Assembly: GCF_000320505.1 (NCBI RefSeq)
Contig: NZ_BAGX02000032.1
Location: forward strand, 1-64,000
Length of the DNA: 64,000 nt
Source: Methanobrevibacter boviskoreani JH1
GTDB taxonomy: Archaea; Methanobacteriota; Methanobacteria; Methanobacteriales; Methanobacteriaceae
Direction of reading: 5' to 3'
The notes below the pieces were generated by a model. It searched no databases, had not been told where the DNA came from, and was given only the letters and a program-made list of their open reading frames with translations. Below are positions 37,032 to 46,563 of this stretch, piece after piece (position 1 is the stretch's first letter; each line of letters starts with the position of its first letter). The position numbers were made by a program, and so were the translations under genes.

Positions 37032-40031
37032 ATGAAACTTAAATTTAATTCTAATCTTAAATATCAAAAGGAAGCTGTTAAAGCGGTTACTGATTTATTT
37101 AAAGGTCAAAATTCTATGTTGTCTTATTTTACTGTAACTGGTCAACAAGGAATTTATGGTGTAGGTAATGGTCAGGGAGTAGGAAATAAATTGGATATAA
37201 GTACTGAAGATATTTTAAAAAATTTAAGAAAGGTACAACAATATCATAAGCTTGCTCTAAGTGATTCATTGGAAAAAGGACATTTAGATTTTAATATTGA
37301 AATGGAGACTGGTACTGGTAAGACTTATGTTTATCTTAGAACAATTTTTGAATTAAATAAGTTATATGGTTTTACTAAGTTTATTGTTGTTGTGCCAAGT
37401 GTTGCTATTAAAGAAGGAGTATTTAAAACAATTCAAATTACTCGTGATCATTTTAAAGAGTTATATGATAATGTGATTTATGATTCTTTTATTTATGATA
37501 GTTCTAAATTAGAACAGGTTAGAAATTTTGCTGTAAGTTCTAATATTCAGATTATGATTATTAATATTGATTCATTTAATAAGAGTTTCACTAAAGGTAG
37601 TTTAGATTCTTCTAAAAAAACTAATAATACTAATATTATTCATAGAGAGCAAGATAAGTTAAATGGTTATAAACCTATTGAGTTAATTGCTGAGACTAAT
37701 CCTATTGTTATTATTGATGAACCTCAATCTGTTATGGGTGGAAAAGGTGAGGAGGCAATAAGTTATTTAAATCCATTATGTACATTAAGATATTCTGCTA
37801 CTCATAAAGAAATTCAAAATTTAGTTTATAAATTAGATTCTGTTGAGGCATTTGAACAACATCTTGTTAAAGGAATTGAAGTTGCAGGTTTTGAATCATT
37901 AGATTATCATAATAAGGCATATATTAAACTTATTTCAGTAAAAAACAATAAAAATAAAATTACAGCTCAACTTGAAATTGATGCTAATGTTAAAGGTTCA
38001 ATTAAACGTAAAAAAATAACTGTTCATGATGGTGATGATTTATCTGAAGTTAAATTAACTAATCGTGATATTTATAATGGTTATACTGTTGATGAAATAT
38101 ATTGTGGGGAAGGAAATGAATATGTGTCATTTACTCCTAAGGATTTAATTTTAAAAATAGGTCAATCTGTAGGTGATGTTGATGATTTAACATTAAAAAG
38201 AGCACAAATTAGAAAAACTATTGAAGAACATTTTGATAAAGAATTAATATTGAATAAACGTGGAATTAAAGTATTAAGTTTATTTTTCATTGATAAAGTA
38301 GCAAATTATAGACAGTATGATAAGGATGGGAATCCAATTAAAGGTCCTTATGCTAGAATCTTTGAAGAGGAATATAAGAAAGTTATTAAAAAACCTAAAT
38401 ATAGTACTTTATATAATGATATTGATTTAACACTTAAAGCAGAAGAAGTTCATAATGGTTATTTTTCAGTAGATAAAAAAGGTAAAGTTAAAGATAGTCA
38501 TGAAACCAAAAAAGGTAAATTAAGGGCAAATAAAGATGATGAATCCACATTTAATTTAATAATGAGGGATAAAGAAAAATTATTGAGTTTTGATTCTCCT
38601 CTTAAGTTTATTTTTTCACATTCTGCATTGAGGGAAGGTTGGGATAATCCTAATGTTTTCCAAATTTGTACTCTTAATGAAACTTCCTCAACTATGAAAA
38701 AACGTCAGGAGATTGGTAGAGGTTTAAGGTTATGTGTAAATCAAGAGGGTGAACGTATACATGATGATTCTATTAATATTTTAACGGTTATGGCAAATGA
38801 AAGTTATGAAGATTTTGCTAAATCTTTACAAAGTGAAATGGAAGAGGAAACAGGTATTAAATTTGGTGTTATTGATGAGTATGCATTTGCACATATTTCT
38901 ATGGAAAATAATAAAGGTGAAGTTAAACCTATTGATAAACAAGGTTCATTAGAACTTTTTAATCATTTTAAACTTAAAAATTATATTAATGGTAGAGGTA
39001 AAGTTCAGGATGCTTTAAAAGTAGCTGTTAATAAGGGTACTGTTGATGTTCCTGAAAAATATGCTTCAATTAAAAATCAGATTGTTGAAGTTCTTTCAAG
39101 CCGTACTAAAAAACTTCCAATAAAAAATGCAGATAAGAAACGTAAGGTTAAGGTTAACAAAAGAGTATTTTTATCTGATGATTTTAAGGAGTTTTGGGAT
39201 AAAATAAAACATAAAACATCTTATTCCGTTGATTTTAATACTGATGAATTGGTTGATAATTGTAGTTCTGCATTAAGTGAAGAACTTGATGTTAAAAAAC
39301 CTAAATTAATTTATACAAAAACTGGTTTAACAATTGATGCTTCTGGTGTTAATGTAAATGAGGATGGTAAAATACCCTCTTCTGTGGTATATACTGAAGA
39401 AGAGGAGGTAGCACTTCCAGATATTATCACTTTCCTTCAAAACGAGACATATCTTACAAGAAAAACTATTGTAAATGTTTTAATTGAAAGTAAAACTCTT
39501 AATCAATTTAAAAGAAATCCTCAAGAATATATGGAGGAATCACTTAAAATAATTAAACGTGAAATGAACAAACTGTTGGTTGATGGTATTAAATATACGG
39601 AATTAGATGATTATTATTCACAAGAATTATTTACTAATGATGAACTTTTCGGATATCTTGAAAAGAATATGATTGAAAGTGAACGTTCTGTATATGATTA
39701 TGTAGTATATGATAGTGATGTTGAAAAGGAATTTGCAGAAAATCTTGAAAGGGATCCGGAAGTCCTTATTTATACTAAACTTCCTGGATGGTTTAAGATT
39801 AATACACCAATTGGTGGATATAATCCGGATTGGGCGATTCTTCTTAATGATGATGGTCAGAAAAAAATGTACTTTGTAATTGAAACTAAAGGTAACACAG
39901 ATTCTAGTTCTTTAAGACCTACTGAATCAGCTAAAATTAAATGTGGTAGGAAACATTTTGCAGCACTTAAGAGTGGTGTAAAATATGATGTAGCTGATAG
40001 TTATAAAAAATTTAAAACAAATTGTGTTTAA
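37032..40031 (+). CDS. res: Type III restriction endonuclease Res subunit
   Basis: 999 residues from the ATG after TGTGATAGA. The helicase part has Walker A ETGTGKT (G94-T-G-K97), VIIDEPQSVMGG (motif II), LRYSATH (III), HSALREGWDNPNVFQICTL (V) and KRQEIGRGLRLCVNQ (VI). The C-terminal nuclease carries the PD-ExK signature P-D933...E951-T-K953 (YNPDWAILL; FVIETKG). Res needs Mod for DNA recognition, translocates with ATP and cuts between two sites. It lies between the two mod genes and could pair with either. It looks intact. An in-frame TTG at 37020 is a less likely start. Confidence 0.95.
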   Translation: MKLKFNSNLKYQKEAVKAVTDLFKGQNSMLSYFTVTGQQGIYGVGNGQGVGNKLDISTEDILKNLRKVQQYHKLALSDSLEKGHLDFNIEMETGTGKTYVYLRTIFELNKLYGFTKFIVVVPSVAIKEGVFKTIQITRDHFKELYDNVIYDSFIYDSSKLEQVRNFAVSSNIQIMIINIDSFNKSFTKGSLDSSKKTNNTNIIHREQDKLNGYKPIELIAETNPIVIIDEPQSVMGGKGEEAISYLNPLCTLRYSATHKEIQNLVYKLDSVEAFEQHLVKGIEVAGFESLDYHNKAYIKLISVKNNKNKITAQLEIDANVKGSIKRKKITVHDGDDLSEVKLTNRDIYNGYTVDEIYCGEGNEYVSFTPKDLILKIGQSVGDVDDLTLKRAQIRKTIEEHFDKELILNKRGIKVLSLFFIDKVANYRQYDKDGNPIKGPYARIFEEEYKKVIKKPKYSTLYNDIDLTLKAEEVHNGYFSVDKKGKVKDSHETKKGKLRANKDDESTFNLIMRDKEKLLSFDSPLKFIFSHSALREGWDNPNVFQICTLNETSSTMKKRQEIGRGLRLCVNQEGERIHDDSINILTVMANESYEDFAKSLQSEMEEETGIKFGVIDEYAFAHISMENNKGEVKPIDKQGSLELFNHFKLKNYINGRGKVQDALKVAVNKGTVDVPEKYASIKNQIVEVLSSRTKKLPIKNADKKRKVKVNKRVFLSDDFKEFWDKIKHKTSYSVDFNTDELVDNCSSALSEELDVKKPKLIYTKTGLTIDASGVNVNEDGKIPSSVVYTEEEEVALPDIITFLQNETYLTRKTIVNVLIESKTLNQFKRNPQEYMEESLKIIKREMNKLLVDGIKYTELDDYYSQELFTNDELFGYLEKNMIESERSVYDYVVYDSDVEKEFAENLERDPEVLIYTKLPGWFKINTPIGGYNPDWAILLNDDGQKKMYFVIETKGNTDSSSLRPTESAKIKCGRKHFAALKSGVKYDVADSYKKFKTNCV

Positions 40032-40048
40032 ATTAAGAGTGTGGTATT

Positions 40049-41962
40049 ATGATTGAGAGTAAGTTAGATGGTAAGTCTGAGGATGTTTTGAGTGATAATA
40101 TTTTGAAATTAAGAGAGATTTTTCCTGAAGTTTTTGAGGAGAGTAAGATTGATTTTGAAAAATTAGAATTGCTTCTTGGTGAAAATGTTGATACTGGTGA
40201 TGAGAGGTATAATTTTACTTGGCCGGGTAAAACTGATGCTATTCGTGAGTCTCAAAAGCAGTCTACTGGTACTTTAAGGCCTTGTGTTGAGGAGTCTAAG
40301 GATTGGGATTCTACTCAAAACTTGTATATTGAGGGGGATAATTTGGAGGTTCTTAAATTACTTCAGAAAAGTTATTATGGTAAGGTTAAATGTATTTATA
40401 TTGATCCTCCTTATAATACTGGTAATGACATAATTTATAAAAATGATTATAAAGACAATTTAAAAAATTATTTGGAGATTACAGGTCAAACTTCTAAAAT
40501 AAAAGGAGATAGAGAGAGCAATGGTATTAAATTGAGTACTAATGTTGAGTCTGATGGTCGTTTTCATAGTAATTGGTTGAATATGATGTATCCTCGTCTT
40601 AAATTAGCAAGAAATCTTTTATCTAATGATGGTTGTGTTGTATTAGCAATTGACCATTATGAATTAAATAATTTAATTGATATTTGTGATGAAATTTTTG
40701 GTGAAGAAAATAAATTAGGTATTATAACAGTTGTTCATAAACCCGAAGGTAGACAACATGCTAAATTTTTTTCTGCTTCAAATGAATATATGTTAGTTTA
40801 TTCTAAAAATAAGAATTTTGTTGAATTTAATAAGGTTGTTTTAAGTGATAATAAGTTAAAAGAGTTTAAAGAAAGAGATGATATGGGTCGTTTCAAATGG
40901 AAAAATTTTATAAGAGGAGATACAACTAAAAATAAAAAACCTAAAGCATTTTATCCAATTTATGTTAGTGATGATTTAACTGAAATTACATTAAATGAAA
41001 ATGATAATTATATAAAAGTTTTACCAATTGATAATAAAGGTAAAGAAAGGGCATGGATTGTATTACCTAATAGATTCAATGATAAGTTATCTAATAATGA
41101 AATAAAAGCAGAAATAGATAAAAATACTGGTAAATTAAATATTTTTTATAAAATTAGAGAACAACAAGTTTTAACAACTCATTGGGTAGATAAAAAGTAT
41201 AATGCAACAGCTAATGGGACTAATGTTTTGAAAAAGTTAATGGGAGAAAAAGTATTTGATTTTCCTAAATCTATTTATTTGGTTGAAGATATACTAAGAA
41301 TCATTTCAAGTAAAAATTCTATTATTTTAGATTTATTTTCAGGTTCTGGAACAACTGCTCATTCTGTAATGGATATGAATAATAAATATGATTATAATCA
41401 AAAATTTATAATGGTTCAATTACCTTATCCATCTAATAATGAGTCTGAGGCTTTTAAGGCAGGTTATAGGAATATTTGTGAGATAGGTAAAGAGCGAATT
41501 CGTCGTGCTGGTGATATGATTGTTGAGGAGTCTGGTAATTCTGATTTAGATATTGGTTTTAAGGTGTTTAAGTTGGATTCTAGTAATCTTGAGAAGTGGG
41601 ATCCTGATTTTGATAATCTTGAGCAGACTTTGCTTAGTTCTCAGGATAATATTAAGTCTGATAGGTGTGATTTGGATTTGGTTTATGAGGTTATGTTGAA
41701 GTATGGTCTTGATTTGACTTTGCCTGTTGAAAAAATAGACTTGTCAGATAATTTGGTTTATTCTGTTGGTTTTGGTGCTTTGCTTATTTGTCTTGATGAT
41801 AATATAACTTCTGATATTGCTGGGGATATAATTGAGCTTCAGAAAGATTCTGAAGTTACTCGTGTCGTATTTAAGGATAATGGTTTTGCATCTGATTCTG
41901 ATAAAACTAATATTAAAGAAACTTTAAGAACTAATGGTATTGAAGAATTTATAACAATATAA
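40049..41962 (+). CDS. mod: Type III DNA methyltransferase Mod2 (intact)
   Basis: 637 residues. Catalytic D119-P-P-Y122 precedes the recognition region, which precedes the AdoMet motif F430-S-G-S-G-T435: the beta-class order. It pairs with Res to form a type III system. At the place of the mod1 AG tract it reads GGAGATAGAGAGAGC, the same length as a six-unit tract but broken by a T, so it is in frame and less prone to slip. The recognition region (~residues 190-425) differs from Mod1, so the two should have different target sites. It starts 17 bp after res, after GAGTGTGGTATT. Confidence 0.95.
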   Translation: MIESKLDGKSEDVLSDNILKLREIFPEVFEESKIDFEKLELLLGENVDTGDERYNFTWPGKTDAIRESQKQSTGTLRPCVEESKDWDSTQNLYIEGDNLEVLKLLQKSYYGKVKCIYIDPPYNTGNDIIYKNDYKDNLKNYLEITGQTSKIKGDRESNGIKLSTNVESDGRFHSNWLNMMYPRLKLARNLLSNDGCVVLAIDHYELNNLIDICDEIFGEENKLGIITVVHKPEGRQHAKFFSASNEYMLVYSKNKNFVEFNKVVLSDNKLKEFKERDDMGRFKWKNFIRGDTTKNKKPKAFYPIYVSDDLTEITLNENDNYIKVLPIDNKGKERAWIVLPNRFNDKLSNNEIKAEIDKNTGKLNIFYKIREQQVLTTHWVDKKYNATANGTNVLKKLMGEKVFDFPKSIYLVEDILRIISSKNSIILDLFSGSGTTAHSVMDMNNKYDYNQKFIMVQLPYPSNNESEAFKAGYRNICEIGKERIRRAGDMIVEESGNSDLDIGFKVFKLDSSNLEKWDPDFDNLEQTLLSSQDNIKSDRCDLDLVYEVMLKYGLDLTLPVEKIDLSDNLVYSVGFGALLICLDDNITSDIAGDIIELQKDSEVTRVVFKDNGFASDSDKTNIKETLRTNGIEEFITI

Positions 41963-42314
41963 AATTGTGTTTTTGTTATATATTTAATTTGTATAAAATT
42001 AAAGAAATTTATAATATCTTAAATGCTTTTTTAATATTATTTTATTTTTTTTTAAACAAACCTTTTTTTAATAAAAAGTTTTACACAAGGTATATTATTT
42101 TATCTTAAATTATTTTTTATTTTTTAATTTTTTTAAAAACCTTAAATATTTCTTTAAATTAAATTATTTCATTTAATTTATTTTTATTCATAAAAATATG
42201 AATAATTTAATTAATATAAAACTAAACAAAACTATTTATACTTTTATTTACAATTTATTAATTGTAGGATTGATTAAATTCAATTCTATAAAAAAATAGA
42301 TAAAAGATGAAAAT
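41963..42314. other. AT-rich intergenic region
   Basis: About 350 bp of T- and A-runs between mod2 and the adhesin-like gene. No gene or RNA is seen. It marks the right edge of the defence genes. Confidence 0.4.
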
Positions 42315-43630
42315 ATGAATAAAAGCATAATGTAAATAAATATGCATTATTACTACTTTTTTTAATATTCTTCATTGTTTTATCAGCTAGTTTAATAAGT
42401 GCAACAGATATCACAAATAATACAGACACAAACAATCTTATGCAAACAACAACTACTGATAATATAACAAATAATGCAATAGAAACAAAATCAATATATG
42501 AAAATAAAAGTATTATTTCTGATAATAATACTAAATATGAAAAATCTTCTAATAGATTATCATCAAATAATGATTTAGTTGATACTTCACTTAGTGCTAA
42601 TAATCTTAGTATGAAATATCATGATGGATCTAAATTTATTGTTTATATTAAATCAGATAAATCTGTTGAAGGTAAATATATTCGTATTGATATTGGTAAT
42701 GATACATATTGGAGACCAATACAAAATAATAAGGCAGAATTAACAATATATAATAAAGAAGGAACCTATGTTGCTAACTGTATCTTTAATTATTATGGAT
42801 TTAAGACAAGTAAATGTTCTGCAATAATTAGAATTACTAATAATAAAACAGATACTAAAATGACTGCAGATAATCTAATTATGGATTATAATGATGGTTC
42901 AAGTTATATTGTTAAATTAACTGATGATAAAGGAAATCCATTAATAAATTCTTATATTAAAATTATAATATCAAATAGGACATATTATAAGGTTACTGAT
43001 GAAGAAGGTTTTGCTTGTTTACCTATTACCAATGGTGCAGGGATATACACTGTGACAGCTTATTATAATGGTAATTATAATTATAAACCTTCCAAAATAA
43101 GTTCAAAAATCACTATCAAAAAGTTAAAAACATCAATTAAAGCAGATAATTTAATAAAATTATATGGTAATAACACTAATTTTGTAGCAATAATTACAGA
43201 TGAAAACAAAAACCCTTTAAATAATACATATATTATTACTATAATTAATAATCGTAAGTACTATTCTAAATCTAATGAAAAAGGAATAATATCTATTAAT
43301 ATTAATTTAAATCCAGGAAAATATCCAGTAACAGTTAATTTTAATGGTACAAAAGGTTATGAAAAATCTTCTAAAAAGGCAACAATTACAATTATTGGAT
43401 TAAAAACATTAATTGTCTCAAATAATATTGTTAAATATTATAGAAATGGAACTAATCTTGAAGGATTCCTTTATAAAATAAACCCAATTACTGGAAATAA
43501 AACACCTATAAATAATGCAACTGTAACAATTATTTTGAAAAATATTAAATATTATAAAACTACTGATTCTCATGGTAAATTTAATTTACCAATTAACCTT
43601 ATAACAGGTAAATATAATATTTTAATATAA
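42315..43630 (+). pseudogene. Adhesin-like Ig-repeat protein, frameshifted in signal peptide
   Basis: The frame from 42440 to 43630 (396 codons from its first ATG) encodes at least three Ig-like repeats of ~90 residues, each opening with (A/S)DNL-x-MxYxDGS-like and closing with GxYxVTxxYNG. Such repeats are typical of Methanobrevibacter/Methanosphaera surface adhesin-like proteins. Upstream in the same frame lies a clear signal peptide (YALLLLFLIFFIVLSASLISA) without a start codon. The only ATG (42315, MNK) is one base out of frame. One more A in the AAAA at 42321-42324 would join them. The last repeat is cut short at GKYNILI. Broken, switched off, or a sequence error. Confidence 0.75.
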
Positions 43631-44003
43631 TTTTACTTTTTTTATTTTTATTTTTATACTGCTTTGATTTAATAATATATTGGAGATATTAGTAGTTTAA
43701 TAGTTATACCTTAATTTAAGTTTTTTTAAGACTTAATTTATATCTTAAAATATTATCCTCGATCTTTTAATATGATATTTAGTATCCAATAATTGTTAAA
43801 AGTTTTTAAAAATTCGTCTGTTTTTTTAAAAATAAAAATACAGTTTCAATTTATTTTGTAAATTTTTTAAACATTTTAAGAATCATTATCTAAACATATA
43901 ACAAATATATTTTAGTTCTGAAAATAAAACATAAAAATTTAAATATTATTAAAATAAATATAATAAAAAACTCTATTATATTAGGATATTATGAAGTGGT
44001 AGT
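43631..44003. other. AT-rich intergenic region
   Basis: About 370 bp with no gene. ATTTAAATATTATTAAAATAAATATAA near 43936-43963 is the likely TATA region of the carbonic anhydrase gene. Start-proximal GTGGTAGT lies at 43996-44003. Confidence 0.4.
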
Positions 44004-44534
44004 ATGATGATAGATGAAGTTTTAAAGGCAAATGAGGAATTTACTAAGAACTTTGAAGGTGAAGAATTGGGACATCTTCCTAAGAAAAAATTAGCAATAT
44101 TAACATGTATGGATACACGATTAGTTAACTTTTTAGAACCAGCATTAGGTATTGAAAGAGGAGATGCAAAGATCATTAAAAATGCAGGAAATACCATTGT
44201 TGGTGAAGATGCAGTCAGATCAATTGCAGCAGCCATTTACTCCCTAGGGGCTGAGGAGGTGATGGTTATAGGCCATACTAATTGTGGAATGGCACATGCA
44301 GATGAGGAGAAAATAATCAATAAAATGCTTGAGATGGGAATTTCCAAAGAGGAAATTGATAAGGTTGACATTAAGGAATGGATTGGCGCAATAGATGGTG
44401 AGGAATCCAATGTTATAAAAACGGTTGACATAATTAAAAACCATCCATTGATTACAGATGAGGTACCTATACATGGGTTAATAATTGATATTGTAAGTGG
44501 CGAATTAAAAGTATTGGTAGATGGAAGAGAGTAA
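44004..44534 (+). CDS. cab: Beta-class carbonic anhydrase (Cab type)
   Basis: 176 residues. Zinc ligands are Cys35 (LTCMDTR, with Asp37-Arg pair), His91 and Cys94 (IGHTNCGM). KNAGNTIVGEDAVRSIAAAIYSLG is the substrate-pocket segment. The length and motif spacing fit the small plant-type/Cab enzymes known from Methanothermobacter. It interconverts CO2 and bicarbonate in the cytoplasm, which supports CO2-using metabolism. The gene is monocistronic. Confidence 0.95.
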   Translation: MMIDEVLKANEEFTKNFEGEELGHLPKKKLAILTCMDTRLVNFLEPALGIERGDAKIIKNAGNTIVGEDAVRSIAAAIYSLGAEEVMVIGHTNCGMAHADEEKIINKMLEMGISKEEIDKVDIKEWIGAIDGEESNVIKTVDIIKNHPLITDEVPIHGLIIDIVSGELKVLVDGRE

Positions 44535-44842
44535 GCATTTAGGTATAATTTCATCAGTATGTTGATAAATATTTTCAAATATTTTTTTTATCCATGTCTA
44601 AAACTCTTTTTATTAATACAAAATTCGATTTTTTTATTTTTTATTCAAATATGTATCATTACTTTTTTAACTGTTTTTAAGAAATCTATTTGATCTTATA
44701 GTTTATTTCAGTTTATTTTGCTTTTCTACTATTTTTTTATAAAATTACTAAAAATTTCCTAATATTATAAATATTTAAATATATGAAAGAACTAAAATTT
44801 CATTATAATTAATTTTTGAATAAATTATGTAGGAGAATAAAA
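44535..44842. other. AT-rich intergenic region
   Basis: About 300 bp. TATAAATATTTAAATATATG at 44765-44784 is the likely promoter of the next gene, and TAGGAG at 44830-44835 its ribosome site. Nothing else is seen. Confidence 0.4.
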
Positions 44843-46072
44843 ATGTTTAAACGTGAAATAGAACTTTCAGGTCATATAATTGATTCAAATATTTTACCTA
44901 AAACATTTGATATAATTATGGACCGTGGTGGAGATTTTGATACTGTAGATATTCAGGTTGGTAAAAATAAAACCGATATATCCAGGGCTAAACTAATTGT
45001 ATATGCAGAATCAATTGAAAAATTGAATCAAATTCTAGATGAACTTTCAGCTATTGGTGTATCAATTGCAGGAATAGAAGAAGTTAATTTAGAAGAGTCA
45101 CCAGCTGATCATGTTCTTCCGGAAAGATTTTATTCTACTACTCACCACACAACTCACGTCTTATATAAAGGTAACTGGTTAGTTGTAAAGGATATTGAGA
45201 TGGATTGTGCAATTGTAATCGATGAAGAAAAAGAAGAGGCATACTGCAGACCATTAGGTGCAATTAAAAAGGGAGATAAAATTGTTGTTGGAATTGAAGG
45301 TGTTAAAGTTTCTACACCTGAAAAACCAAGAGGAAAAACCAACAACTTTGAATTTATGAACAGTGAAGTTTCATCTGAGAAACCTTTAATGAGTATTGTT
45401 GAGGATATTGCAGATGAGGTTAAGAAGGTTAAAGCTCGCGGGGGAAAGATTGCATTTGTAGGTGGACCTGCTATTGACCATACAGGTGCTAATAAGGTTG
45501 TTGCAAAATTGATTAAAGAAGGTTATATTGATGTATTATTTGCGGGAAATGCACTTGCAACACATGATATTGAAATAGCATTGTATGGTACCTCATTAGG
45601 AATTGATGTTGAAACAGGTGAAATTGTTACAAATGGTCATTCTCATCATATGAGGGCTATTAACACAATCAATCGTTCAGGTTCTATTAAAGAAGCTGTA
45701 GAAGATGGAACCCTAAAAAGCGGTATAATGTATGAGCTTATTAAAAATGATGTACCTTATGTACTTGCAGGTTCTATACGTGATGATGGACCTCTTCCAG
45801 ATGTTATAACCGATAGCCAAGAAGCACAAAATGAGATGCGTAAATATGTACAAAAAATAGATATGGTATTCATGGTTGCAACCATGTTACATTCTATTGC
45901 TGTAGGTAATATGTTACCTTCCAGAGTAAGTAGTGTATGTGTTGATGTCAATCCATCCACTGTAACTAAACTTGCAGATAGAGGTAGTGCTCAAGTTCTT
46001 GGTGTTGTAACTGATGTAGGTGCTTTCCTACCAGTTTTATATGATGAACTTCACAAGGACGATGAGGATTAA
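44843..46072 (+). CDS. Archaeal ornithine cyclodeaminase (TIGR00300/LOR-SDH type)
   Basis: 409 residues from the ATG after TAGGAGAATAAAA. The N-terminal ~100 residues ([29 protein letters not shown]) are the LOR/SDH bifunctional-enzyme domain. [13 protein letters not shown] follows. The C-terminal NAD-binding part has [49 protein letters not shown] and [16 protein letters not shown]. Members from Methanococcus convert ornithine to proline with ammonia release. Earlier databases call it LOR/SDH protein of unknown function. The ORF could start 27 nt earlier at a TTG, which is less likely. Confidence 0.88.
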   Translation: MFKREIELSGHIIDSNILPKTFDIIMDRGGDFDTVDIQVGKNKTDISRAKLIVYAESIEKLNQILDELSAIGVSIAGIEEVNLEESPADHVLPERFYSTTHHTTHVLYKGNWLVVKDIEMDCAIVIDEEKEEAYCRPLGAIKKGDKIVVGIEGVKVSTPEKPRGKTNNFEFMNSEVSSEKPLMSIVEDIADEVKKVKARGGKIAFVGGPAIDHTGANKVVAKLIKEGYIDVLFAGNALATHDIEIALYGTSLGIDVETGEIVTNGHSHHMRAINTINRSGSIKEAVEDGTLKSGIMYELIKNDVPYVLAGSIRDDGPLPDVITDSQEAQNEMRKYVQKIDMVFMVATMLHSIAVGNMLPSRVSSVCVDVNPSTVTKLADRGSAQVLGVVTDVGAFLPVLYDELHKDDED

Positions 46073-46563
46073 ATCTTAATTTAGTTAATAATATATCAAT
46101 TTTTGACTACTTACTTTTTTTCTATTTTAATTTTTTTTTTTTTGCATGTAATTTTTCTTATATTCTTAAATGTCTATAATAGATTTGAGTTTTATTTTTT
46201 TTAGATTTAACATATAACTTTTCTTATATTCTCAAAATATTACAAAAAATTTAAGTTTTTAGTTATTTAAAGAAATTTTCTAATTAAAAGCTATTTTTCA
46301 ATTGAAACAATTTATTAAAAACTTTAATTCAAATCTTGTTAATTTTATAGTTCTAATTTCTAAACAGGTCCTTTCATACTAATTTTAATATAAGGTAATA
46401 AACTTTTTTTAATATAAAAATATAATTATAATTAACTTTAGATTATTCAAATTAAATGTTTTATTTTTAAACTAGATTTTTAGATTATAACGATTTAATG
46501 AATTTTAAATATAAATTATTTTAATTTAAGATGTGTTTACTCTCAAGTTTTTAAGTGATTTTT
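46073..46563. other. AT-rich intergenic region
   Basis: About 490 bp. A diverged ~75-bp duplication is visible: ATTTTTCTTATATTCTTAAATGT...and AACTTTTCTTATATTCTCAAAATA, near 46150 and 46215. The 3' end holds AAGTGATTTTT, the ribosome site of ade. No gene is seen. Confidence 0.4.
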
